The position numbers and the translations under genes were made by a program. DNA of 64,000 nucleotides from contig NZ_QUZU01000016.1 of NCBI RefSeq assembly GCF_004682055.1, positions 1 to 64,000 of the forward strand. Direction: 5' to 3'. How positions within the stretch are numbered: position 1 is the first letter of the stretch; each line of letters starts with the position of its first letter. The notes below the pieces were generated by a model. It was not told the origin of the DNA and searched no databases. It saw nothing but the letters and a program-made list of their open reading frames with translations. This document shows, piece by piece, positions 26,304-33,381 of this stretch. The DNA comes from Pseudomonas kairouanensis. GTDB taxonomy: Bacteria; Pseudomonadota; Gammaproteobacteria; Pseudomonadales; Pseudomonadaceae.

Positions 26304-27064
26304 GGCCTGTTTCGCGGATCCAGGCGGCTGCGATTGCCAGCGGCATCCCGCCGGTAGAGGACGCGTCGGGTGAGGCCTGGATGATGACCTACCTGGACAT
26401 GATGACGTTGTTGCTGGTGGTGACCATGGCCATGCTGGCGTTGGCGGGCAAAGGCCACGCACGCACCCAGCACAGTAGCGAGTTCAGTGTGCCGCCGGTG
26501 TTTACCGCCAAAAGCCTGACCTCGGTGGAAGCGCCTGGCGCCTTGCTGTTGGTGCCACAACCGCCTGCGCCTGAGCCCGTCGCTACCCCGGAGCCTGAAC
26601 CTATCGCGGTCGTTGAACCCGAACCACCAAAACCCACCACACAAGACCTGCTCAACGAACTGCCCCTGGATCAGTTGGGCAATGACATCGAAGTGGTCAC
26701 CAACGACAGCAGCGTGAGCTTTCGCATCAGTAGCGAGATTCTGTTCCCCTCTGGCCAGTCCAACCTCAACCTCGGCGGCCTGGCGGTGCTGCGCAAACTG
26801 GTGCCGGTATTGGGCAGCGTGCCGCACAAACTGATCGTCGCCGGGCATACCGACACCCAAGACATTCGCAGTGCGCGCTTCCCCTCCAACTGGGAACTCT
26901 CCGGCGCCCGCGCTGGCAGCGTGGTGCGTTATCTGCAAGCCAATGGCATCCAGCCCGAGCGCCTGGCGGCGATTGGTTATGCGGACACCCGGCCGCTGGC
27001 GGACAACGGGACGGTTGAAGGCCGCGCGCGCAATCGGCGCGTGGAGTTGATATTGGAGCGCTGA
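26300..27064 (+). CDS. Second stator B subunit (MotB-type, OmpA domain)
   Basis: 254 residues from the GTG at 26300, chosen for the GTGA overlap with the A gene and GGAAAG upstream. A single membrane helix carries the channel Asp in WMMTYLDMMTLLLVVTMAM (about residue 31-49), then a Pro/Glu-rich linker (PEPVATPEPEPIAVVEPEPP), then an OmpA-like wall-binding domain (LIVAGHTDTQDIRSARFP, RARNRRVELILER end). It pairs with the preceding A subunit, giving the cluster two complete stators. Confidence 0.9.
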   Translation: MRPVSRIQAAAIASGIPPVEDASGEAWMMTYLDMMTLLLVVTMAMLALAGKGHARTQHSSEFSVPPVFTAKSLTSVEAPGALLLVPQPPAPEPVATPEPEPIAVVEPEPPKPTTQDLLNELPLDQLGNDIEVVTNDSSVSFRISSEILFPSGQSNLNLGGLAVLRKLVPVLGSVPHKLIVAGHTDTQDIRSARFPSNWELSGARAGSVVRYLQANGIQPERLAAIGYADTRPLADNGTVEGRARNRRVELILER

Positions 27065-27136
27065 TGAGCGGGGTTGTGTTTAGCGCGCCAGAACAGTGAT
27101 CATCGCCCTCCCCCTGACTGTTGAGGAACCGAAACC

Positions 27137-27466
27137 ATGGAATTGACGCTGGAAGCTGTGGCGCTTTTTGCACTGAAGCTGGTGCACGAGGTGGACGGCG
27201 GCAGTCCGGTGTTGCGCGACGACCCGGTGATGGTGGGGTATGACCGCGAGGCGTTTGGGTTGTTGGTGCGCCAGGGGGATTTGGCTGGGGTTTTGGTCAA
27301 GGTGGATGAGTGTGTGCAGCAGGCGCTGCTAGCCGTGGGTGGGGCGGATACCGTGTTGGGGCGGGAACTGCAAAGGTTAGCCGTTGAGGTGCAGAAGGTT
27401 AATCAGTTGCCTGAGTTGCCTGCGCCGTTAACCCGCCTTAAGGATTATTTGAAAGACATCCAGTGA
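27137..27466 (+). CDS. Small unrecognised protein after the second stator
   Basis: 109 residues with GAGGA eight bases before the ATG. Mostly helical (LEAVALFALKLVHEV, LVKVDECVQQALLAVG); I recognise no family. It follows the second stator pair by 72 bases on the same strand and may be the last gene of the flagellar cluster, perhaps a chaperone- or regulator-sized accessory; this is position-based inference. Its last 39 bases overlap, tail to tail, the end of the LysE-family gene. Confidence 0.6.
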   Translation: MELTLEAVALFALKLVHEVDGGSPVLRDDPVMVGYDREAFGLLVRQGDLAGVLVKVDECVQQALLAVGGADTVLGRELQRLAVEVQKVNQLPELPAPLTRLKDYLKDIQ

Positions 27467-28063
27467 GTCGGTGATCAGCATCGCGGCCAGGTACACCATC
27501 AACATCGCCACGCCTGCGTCCAGCCAACGCCACACCACTGGCGCACGAAATAGCCGAGTTAATCGCTGACACCCCAAGGTCAAGAATACGAACCACAGCA
27601 GCGAGGCGGTCATGGCGCCTGTCGCAAAGAAGGCCTGTTGGTTTAACGGCTTGGCGGCGCCGATAGAACCGATCAACACCACAGTGTCGAGCCAGGCGTA
27701 GGGGTTGGCGAACCCCAGCACCACCGCCGTACGCAATAGCCCGCGTGGCGAGTCGACGCCTTGAGTGTCCGGCATCGACTGGTCCCGCAGGCAGGCCAAG
27801 AGACGTTGGGCGCCAAACCAGAGCAAGTACGCCGCACCAAAGATCAGCAAGAGCGCAACCAAGGTTGGGCGGCTTTCCAGCAGCGAGCCTAAACCGCTGA
27901 CGCCCAGGGCGATCAACAGGATATCGGCGAACACACAGACGGCGACCACACGCCAGATGGGACCGCGGCTGACACCTTGGCGGATGACCAAGGTGTCTTT
28001 GGGGCCGGGGGCGGCGAATAGGCCGAGGCCCAGCACCAGACCTTCGGTGAAATAAGGCGTCAT
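27428..28063 (-). CDS. LysE/ArgO-family amino-acid exporter
   Basis: 211 residues, about six membrane segments. The family signature near the start reads LFAAPGPKDTLVIRQG, and NPYAWLDTVVLIG is typical of the LysE/ArgO branch that exports basic amino acids. The substrate is not decided by sequence alone. It stands alone, converging on the small gene at 27137, and marks the end of the flagellar cluster. Confidence 0.88.
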   Translation of the reverse strand: MTPYFTEGLVLGLGLFAAPGPKDTLVIRQGVSRGPIWRVVAVCVFADILLIALGVSGLGSLLESRPTLVALLLIFGAAYLLWFGAQRLLACLRDQSMPDTQGVDSPRGLLRTAVVLGFANPYAWLDTVVLIGSIGAAKPLNQQAFFATGAMTASLLWFVFLTLGCQRLTRLFRAPVVWRWLDAGVAMLMVYLAAMLITDSLDVFQIILKAG

Positions 28064-28214
28064 GGCGACTCTTCAAGGCAGATGTAAAGGAATGCAACAC
28101 ACGCCGGATTCGCAAGCCTGCGGCAAACGACGACACTGGCGGCGGTTTGCAGTGTGCATCACCCGCTAACCGTGGCGGCGTGCGGGGTGTCCTTTTTGAC
28201 GAACAAGGTGGTCC

Positions 28215-28895
28215 ATGAACATCAGTCTCAGGGCGCTGATCGCCCGACGCAGCCGCGAACTGGGTAAATCCATGACCGAGTTGGCCAAGGAATCCGGCAT
28301 ATCCCGAACCTACCTCTACGGCCTGGCAGGCGGCGTCTCTCAGGACCCTTCGGTGCGCACCTTGATCAAACTGGCCAAGGCACTTCAGGTTTCCCCGCTG
28401 CTGCTATTTCGCTACTTCGCCGACCTGGCGGGCGCGCCTATTGATGCTTACTCAACGGCAACCACCAACCGCGCCATCGGCCTGCAGAACCGCAGCGACA
28501 TAGCCGTCTTCAATGCTGACGTCACCACCCCCGACCAAACCGTGGTGCTACCCGGCGAAACTTTTGAAAAGACCTGGGAGATCCAAAACCTCGGCACACA
28601 CCCTTGGCGTGGTCGCCGGTTGGTGCGGGTCGACGGTGAATACGTCATCGCCCGCCGCAACGACGCAGGCGCCCCGCTGGAAGTGGTGATGGACAGCCAC
28701 CTGCGCAGCCTCACCCACGAAATCCCCATCGCGCAAACCCTGCCCGGCCAGCCGGTGCACCTCACGGTGACCTTCGCCGCGCCCAAGGAAACCTGCACCG
28801 TGATGTCCATTTGGCGGATCGAAGATGAACACGGCCAGCCCTGCTATGGGCCGGCGTTTATCCTGCATGTGATCGTCAACGTCATGGCACGCTGA
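28215..28895 (+). CDS. XRE-family regulator with NBR1-like Ig domain
   Basis: 226 residues. The first 75 are a helix-turn-helix of the XRE/Cro kind (RSRELGKSMTELAKESGISRTYLYGLAGG). Residues about 95-226 look like the NBR1 Ig-like (FW) domain: VLPGETFEKTWEIQNLGTHPW near the start, then GQPVHLTVTFAAP and a C-terminal Tyr-Gly-Pro segment. Such XRE-NBR1 pairs occur in proteobacteria but their ligand is unknown. It is divergent from the LysE gene at 28063, 151 bases away, and may control it; this is inference. Confidence 0.85.
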   Translation: MNISLRALIARRSRELGKSMTELAKESGISRTYLYGLAGGVSQDPSVRTLIKLAKALQVSPLLLFRYFADLAGAPIDAYSTATTNRAIGLQNRSDIAVFNADVTTPDQTVVLPGETFEKTWEIQNLGTHPWRGRRLVRVDGEYVIARRNDAGAPLEVVMDSHLRSLTHEIPIAQTLPGQPVHLTVTFAAPKETCTVMSIWRIEDEHGQPCYGPAFILHVIVNVMAR

Positions 28896-28901
28896 GTAGC
28901 C

Positions 28902-29537
28902 TCAGCGCCGCCCCTCCACCGCCATCCGCACCGCCAACCCCATCAACACCGAGCCCATCAGCCAACGCTGCACCACCTGCCAACCGGGCCGGGTGACGAA
29001 GAACACCGCGATGGAACCCGCCATGGTGGCAATCGCCGCGTTCACGCTCACGCTGATGAAAATCTGGGTAAAGCCCAGCACCAACGATTGCGTCAGCACA
29101 CTGCCGTGGCCGTTGGGGTCGATGAACTGGGGCAGCAACGACAAATACATCACCGCCACCTTGGGATTCAGCAGGTTGGTCACAAGGCCCATGGTGAACA
29201 GCTTGCGCGGGCTGTCCTTAGGCAAGTCCCGTACCTGGAACGGCGAACGCCCACCCGGCCGGATCGCCTGCCAGGCCATATACGCCAAGTACAACGCACC
29301 GCCAAACCGCAGCGCGTCATAGGCAAACGGCACCGCCATCACCAACGCGGTGATCCCCAAAGCCGCGCACAGCATATAAACCAAAAACCCCAACGCCACG
29401 CCGCCCAGGGAAATCAAACCGGCGGTGCGCCCTTGGCAGATCGAGCGGGAAATCAGGTAAATCATATTCGGGCCGGGGGTGAGCACCATGCCGAGGGAAA
29501 TCAGCGCATAGGCAAGCCAGCTGGACAGTTCAGGCAT
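28902..29537 (-). CDS. LysE/RhtB-family exporter
   Basis: 211 residues from the ATG at 29537. Membrane segments and the signature MVLTPGPNMIYLISRSICQG match the RhtB branch (homoserine, threonine and related amino acids); NLLNPKVAVMYLSLLPQF is also typical. It converges with the XRE-NBR1 regulator, 6 bases apart. The exported compound is unknown. Confidence 0.9.
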   Translation of the reverse strand: MPELSSWLAYALISLGMVLTPGPNMIYLISRSICQGRTAGLISLGGVALGFLVYMLCAALGITALVMAVPFAYDALRFGGALYLAYMAWQAIRPGGRSPFQVRDLPKDSPRKLFTMGLVTNLLNPKVAVMYLSLLPQFIDPNGHGSVLTQSLVLGFTQIFISVSVNAAIATMAGSIAVFFVTRPGWQVVQRWLMGSVLMGLAVRMAVEGRR

Positions 29538-29664
29538 GGTTCGGCTCCGTTGGTTGAAACATCTGGCCAAGGTTGTAAGGTGGGCCGTCATGGTAGGGCG
29601 TTCAAAATGCCCGCGTTAGATACAGATCCGCGAGCAAAACGGCATACACCCACGAGGCAGGCAC

Positions 29665-30036
29665 ATGATCGACTTCAACAACAAAGGCTTCTTCAAACTC
29701 AAGCAAAACAACGAATACGCCGAACGCGTCACCGCCCTGCTGCTGGACGGCGAAACCGTGATCGACGCGTATAAATCCATGCGCGACGGGGTGGTGTTTA
29801 CCAACAAGCGCATCATCGCGGTGAACGTGCAGGGGATTACCGGCAGCAAGAAGGACTTCACGTCGTTGCCGTACAAAAACATCGTGGCGTATTCGGTGGA
29901 GACGTCCGGGACGTTTGACCTGGATTCAGAGCTGGAGATTTACTTTTCGTCGTTGGGGAAGGTGAAGTTTGAATTTACGGGGAAGACGTCGATTGTTGAG
30001 ATTTCGCGGTTGATTTCCAAGCACCTGCTGGGCTGA
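29665..30036 (+). CDS. Bacterial PH-domain (YvbH-like) protein
   Basis: 123 residues that fit the bacterial PH-fold family (formerly DUF1696): NNKGFFKLKQNNEYAERVTALL, then GVVFTNKRIIAVNVQGITG, KKDFTSLPYKNIVAYSVET and the ending GKTSIVEISRLISKHLLG. These small soluble proteins are common in bacteria and of unclear role. It is a single gene, ended by a strong hairpin. Confidence 0.85.
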   Translation: MIDFNNKGFFKLKQNNEYAERVTALLLDGETVIDAYKSMRDGVVFTNKRIIAVNVQGITGSKKDFTSLPYKNIVAYSVETSGTFDLDSELEIYFSSLGKVKFEFTGKTSIVEISRLISKHLLG

Positions 30037-30050
30037 TCGGCGGGCAAAAA

Positions 30051-30077
30051 AAGACCTTGGCGTACCAAGGTCTTTTT
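30051..30077. terminator. Bidirectional terminator after the PH-domain gene
   Basis: AAGACCTTGG-CGTA-CCAAGGTCTT is a perfect 10-bp stem followed by TTTT on the plus strand and preceded by a run of A, which is a T run on the minus strand. It can end the PH-domain transcript and also the DUF3077 transcript from the right. Confidence 0.9.
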
Positions 30078-30112
30078 TACTGCTTACACGATTCAACTGA
30101 TGCACTGGCTCA

Positions 30113-30171
30113 AAATGTGGGAGGGGCGGTGCGACGATTCGACTTGCCCCCGATGACGGCCTCCCCCACAC
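30113..30171. repeat. Degenerate REP element
   Basis: AATGTGGGAGGGGC and a later GACTTGCCCCCGATGACGG..CCTCCCCCACA resemble the GTGGGAGGGGGCTTGC REP class but the arms are broken by an insertion of other sequence. It lies between two convergent genes. Confidence 0.6.
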
Positions 30172-30186
30172 CATCAACCTTCAGCC

Positions 30187-30486
30187 TTACACCCCACCCT
30201 CTTCAGCAACCCCATTCGGCAACATCCCCTTCGCCAAATCATCCACCACCGCCTTGGCCATCTCCCCCAAATAATGCGCAGCCCAGGCATAGCGGTCGGC
30301 GCTCTTGTCCATCGCAGCATCCATTGCCAGCAGTTTTGAACAGTGGAGAAGCTCAGAGGCATGCTCCAGCGCATCGCGGATGGGCACGCCGGAGTTGACG
30401 CGGAAAAGGTGGTGCAGCGCAGGCTGAGTGCCGCAGGTGGAGAAGGTGATGACGCCGAGGGTTTTGTTTGGGGGTGGGTTGATCAT
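30187..30486 (-). CDS. DUF3077-family protein
   Basis: 99 residues; the core SGVPIRDALEHASELLHCSKLLAMDAA..DRYAWAAHYLGEMAKAVVDDL fits DUF3077, a small helical family abundant in Pseudomonas with unknown role. It starts at 30486 in an ATGA overlap with a 24-codon leader ORF, whose 3' end also carries a GGAGG five bases before this ATG. Upstream lies a structured RNA likely to control both (see 30617-30681). Confidence 0.85.
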   Translation of the reverse strand: MINPPPNKTLGVITFSTCGTQPALHHLFRVNSGVPIRDALEHASELLHCSKLLAMDAAMDKSADRYAWAAHYLGEMAKAVVDDLAKGMLPNGVAEEGGV

Positions 30487-30557
30487 TGGGCACCTCCGGG
30501 CTGAGCGGGGGTGTTGATGCCAGGGTTACGAAGGGACGACCTATCAGAAACGCTCAT
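30483..30557 (-). CDS. 24-codon leader ORF coupled to the DUF3077 gene
   Basis: From the ATG at 30557 the product is MSVSDRSSLRNPGINTPAQP plus four residues, with AGGAG nine bases upstream. Its stop overlaps the next start (ATGA). The sequence shows no known domain; the reading frame looks like a translational relay, comparable to the icd ORF before ant in phage P1, whose ribosome site is the target of the C4 antisense RNA. A longer open frame starting at 30710 exists but would read through the folded RNA. Confidence 0.6.
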   Translation of the reverse strand: MSVSDRSSLRNPGINTPAQPGGAQ

Positions 30558-30579
30558 TGCTTTAGCTCCTAATGTAGTG

Positions 30580-30618
30580 AGCTGCCACGTTCGTTTCTCA
30601 TGCGAATGGGTGGCAGCT
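30580..30618 (-). promoter_or_regulatory. Target hairpin displaying the antisense-complementary segment
   Basis: AGCTGCCAC and GTGGCAGCT (30610-30618 and 30580-30588 read on the minus strand) form a 9-bp stem. Its loop shows TGAGAAAC (30600-30593), the exact complement of GTTTCTCA in the upstream three-way junction. Just downstream is TAGGA (30671 side of 30567-30571), part of the leader Shine-Dalgarno, complementary to TCCTA in the upstream hairpin loop. Confidence 0.55.
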
Positions 30619-30681
30619 ATGCGCGGGCTGAGAAACCGGGACAATAGGAACCCGGCAGACCCGAAGGTCTCCCACGCATAG
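30617..30681 (-). ncRNA. Three-way-junction RNA resembling phage C4 antisense RNA
   Basis: Read on the minus strand, CTATGCGTGGG and CCCGCGCATAG close an 11-bp outer stem with one G-U pair. Inside are AGACC-TTCG-GGTCT (a UUCG tetraloop hairpin) and CCGGG-TTCCTATTGT-CCCGG. The second loop exposes TCCTATTG and the junction exposes GTTTCTCA; both are complementary to the leader mRNA 30-70 bases downstream, one of them covering the leader Shine-Dalgarno. This is the layout of C4 RNA of phage P1, which blocks translation of a short ORF coupled to the effector gene. Promoter and processing site are not located. Confidence 0.6.
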
Positions 30682-31148
30682 CCGCCATGACACAGACAAT
30701 GCGGGCACAAAAAAGCGCCAACAGTCTAATGGATGGTGGCGCCTATGCGCCTATTGTTTCTCGGATTCTCAAGTCCGGTCCCCCATTGAGGTGACGGGAA
30801 AAAGGTAGCGGGAAAGGTTCAAAGCAGAAAGCAGCCATTTGTAGCAAGACTTTTCCCGCCTAACCCATGCTGACTCTCAGGAAAATTACTTACCTGTCGT
30901 GTTTTGAGCTTTACATCGCCATTGCTTTGCCCTTAGCCTCTAGAATTGATACAAGCTTAGGACGAGCCATTATGTATCCTCCAAAATTTCTAAAGTTCGC
31001 AAAACCTACATTTAGTAGTGGACAGCGCAACATAAATATCGCGAAAGCCTATGGCTCACGAGATGCGTATACCAAATTAATCCCAGAAAGCCGGTAACAT
31101 GAATTTAACATCGATACAGATTTTTTCGAATATAGGTATAGGCAAAAA
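30682..31148. other. Gap before the kinase island: partial repeat of the RNA region, then AT-rich DNA
   Basis: At 30735-30766 the minus strand reads CCGAGAAACAATAGG then CGCATAGGCGCCACC, resembling part of the C4-like RNA region next door; it may be a damaged duplicate. From about 30870 the base composition falls towards A+T, marking the edge of the island that carries the PP2C gene. A short open frame (ATG at 30972 to stop at 31097, 42 codons, product starting MYPPKFLKFAKPTFSSG) has no clear ribosome site and is doubtful. Confidence 0.5.
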
Positions 31149-32291
31149 ATGTCAGAGCGCTTAAGCAGCCTACTTCTAGATGAATTGTTTTCGGTGGATT
31201 GGAATCAGCCGAAAATGCAACACATTGACGACTTAAAACTAACAATGGGCTCGCACTTAGGCCTTGTACGAAAACGAAATGAAGACAGAGTTGCTTCTGC
31301 AAAAATAAGAGCCGCGAATGGTCAAACTTATTTCGCAGGGATTGTTTGCGACGGCGTTGGCGGATCTGAATTCGGCGACATAGCGGCTAGCATTGCTATA
31401 GCTACTTTTTTCTCAGAGTTAGCTCGCACCAAGGTTGCAATATCCACATACGATCTAACCCCCCACTTACTAAGAAAAATGGATGACGCGGTAAGAGCAG
31501 AACTTAAGGGCAAAGGCACTACCACTGCTAGTGTTATTTTAGCGTCGTCAAATCGCGAGTTTGTTTCTGCGAACATAGGCGATAGTAGAATTTATTCGCA
31601 TGGCAATGGACCAACAGACTTCAAGCAGCTTAGTACAGACGACACTCTTGAAAACGAACTAAAACGGCTTTCAATAGGTGATGCATCTGCGCTTAACGCG
31701 AAGGGGTTACTCGGCAGCCTATCGCAAGCTTTAGGCGAAAGCAGTCGCTCATCGAAAGACTTAAAAGTTCGAGCCCAAAACAACAACCCAAAAGTACCGG
31801 GGCTTCTGCTCGCGTCGGACGGCGCATGGAAAGTTGATTCAATCGGTTTCGACTCAATAATTGCAAACTCCAAATCAGGACTTGACTCTGCAAAAAGGGT
31901 AATCGCTTTTTCCAATTGGGTAGGTGGCGTTGACAACACATCAATACTAATAATAGAAGACTGTCAACTAATAATGGACACCTGCCAAAAAGATGCACAC
32001 TCCGCGACGGGGGACGTAAAAATCACTGCATGGTTTGGTGAGACCAAACTGATAATATGCGAGCAAACTATTTTCACATCATCAAGCATGGAAAAAAACA
32101 AAGTCGCCAACGACGCACAGCAAAAAACAAAGCCAAAAAGGTCGTCACCCAGAAATAAGAAAGAAGCCTCCACAACAAAAGAACAAATAAAACCTGAACA
32201 ATTTAAGCTTGAATCGATGCAAAGTAGCCGTTCTCGAGCCGAGCGGCCTAAAGCTGAAATATCGGTAGATTCCACGCAACCTGAAGACTAA
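31149..32291 (+). CDS. PP2C-family Ser/Thr phosphatase
   Basis: 380 residues. Residues about 30-270 are a complete PP2C domain: RKRNEDR (41-47), FAGIVCDGVGGSEFGD (the metal Asp in DGVGG, 68-72), GTTTASVILA, NIGDSRIYSHG, LLLASDGAW and GGVDNTSILII. All metal-binding acids appear present, so it should be active. The rest (about 290-380) is a charged Lys/Ser/Glu-rich tail. There is no membrane segment. It opens an operon with two protein kinases (22-base gap) and probably reverses their phosphorylations. The gene is much richer in A+T than its neighbours, a sign of transfer. Confidence 0.92.
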   Translation: MSERLSSLLLDELFSVDWNQPKMQHIDDLKLTMGSHLGLVRKRNEDRVASAKIRAANGQTYFAGIVCDGVGGSEFGDIAASIAIATFFSELARTKVAISTYDLTPHLLRKMDDAVRAELKGKGTTTASVILASSNREFVSANIGDSRIYSHGNGPTDFKQLSTDDTLENELKRLSIGDASALNAKGLLGSLSQALGESSRSSKDLKVRAQNNNPKVPGLLLASDGAWKVDSIGFDSIIANSKSGLDSAKRVIAFSNWVGGVDNTSILIIEDCQLIMDTCQKDAHSATGDVKITAWFGETKLIICEQTIFTSSSMEKNKVANDAQQKTKPKRSSPRNKKEASTTKEQIKPEQFKLESMQSSRSRAERPKAEISVDSTQPED

Positions 32292-32313
32292 CCACATTGA
32301 AACGGAATTCATA

Positions 32314-33381
32314 ATGTTACCTCCCCGCTACAACCCTATATCCGCTAGTATTATGCCTGGCGGATTCGGCACGGCCGAATCGGTACATGATAGCTATCTC
32401 GATAGAGTTGTCATTTACAAGTCAATGAAAGACGAAAAAAACAACAAACAATTAACAAACGAAATACGACTACTTTCACACGCCCGATCGAGACATATTG
32501 TTGAGATTTATGACGTAATCATAGATAAAGACGGCCTAACACAAGGCATTATTATAGAGAAACTGACCGGCCAAAGCTTTCACAACTTCTACAAAGAAGC
32601 CAAAAACTCACCAAAACTCTTTCTACTTTATCTATATCAAATTGCGACAGCCCTTGCTGATCTACATGAATCGAACATAATTCACCGCGACCTAAAACTT
32701 GACAACTTTAAAGAATCCGAATCGGGAATACTAAAACTTTTTGACTTTGGCATCTCCGTTGACAGCGAAACGTATAAAACTCGCGAAAACAGAGGAACAC
32801 TAGTTTACGCCGCACCCGAACTATTCCTTGACAATGTCACGATCACAAAAGAGATGGACATATACGCCTTAGGTGTCTGTGCATGGGCACTTTGCTCTCA
32901 AGAAATGCCAAAAGAACTGCATGAACTTCCTCCACAAACTAGTTCGAGTGCTCCCTCTATAATGACGATACTAGGCGGACTAATAGACAAAAAAGTAATC
33001 ACCCTAATAGATAATTGTTTGTCTCCAGAGCCGTCATCCAGACCAAAATCTCGCGAAATTAGCAACGCTCTTGCAAACTACCTTGTTCAGGGCCAGCACA
33101 AAGGTATTTTTGTACATGGCTCGGCAAACATATACGAACTATCCAATAAAAACCAAAATGTAAACATAAATCTCAAGGGCCTAGGCGGGATAAAAATAAT
33201 TTATGACGGGCTTGACTTCATAATAGACGACGTAACTGGAAACGTCTCAATAAACAATAAAAGCGCTACAATTGGCTCTATTCTACCGGCGTCTTGTGTA
33301 TTGGCATTTGGCGCTGAAGAGCTTGGCTATGGCAGGGAATGGATAACGTTCTCCTCCTCACAACCGGAAGTAGTGATATGA
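32314..33381 (+). CDS. Hanks-type Ser/Thr kinase with unrecognised beta-rich C-terminus
   Basis: 355 residues. The kinase domain (about 1-260) has a Gly loop variant PGGFGTA (15-21), the ATP Lys in VVIYKSM (36), HRDLKLDN (124-131), DFG (144-146) and APE (167-169), so all catalytic residues are kept. Residues about 265-355 are beta-rich (GIFVHGSANIYELSN, NVNINLKGLGGIKIIYDG, GNVSINNKSATIGS) and match no family I know; a sensing or docking domain is possible. No membrane anchor. It overlaps the next kinase by ATGA. Confidence 0.93.
   Translation: MLPPRYNPISASIMPGGFGTAESVHDSYLDRVVIYKSMKDEKNNKQLTNEIRLLSHARSRHIVEIYDVIIDKDGLTQGIIIEKLTGQSFHNFYKEAKNSPKLFLLYLYQIATALADLHESNIIHRDLKLDNFKESESGILKLFDFGISVDSETYKTRENRGTLVYAAPELFLDNVTITKEMDIYALGVCAWALCSQEMPKELHELPPQTSSSAPSIMTILGGLIDKKVITLIDNCLSPEPSSRPKSREISNALANYLVQGQHKGIFVHGSANIYELSNKNQNVNINLKGLGGIKIIYDGLDFIIDDVTGNVSINNKSATIGSILPASCVLAFGAEELGYGREWITFSSSQPEVVI

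Noticed and set aside
30558..30710. Upstream extension of the leader ORF to 75 codons
   Set aside because: It would run through the three-way-junction RNA; the ATG at 30557 with AGGAG fits better.
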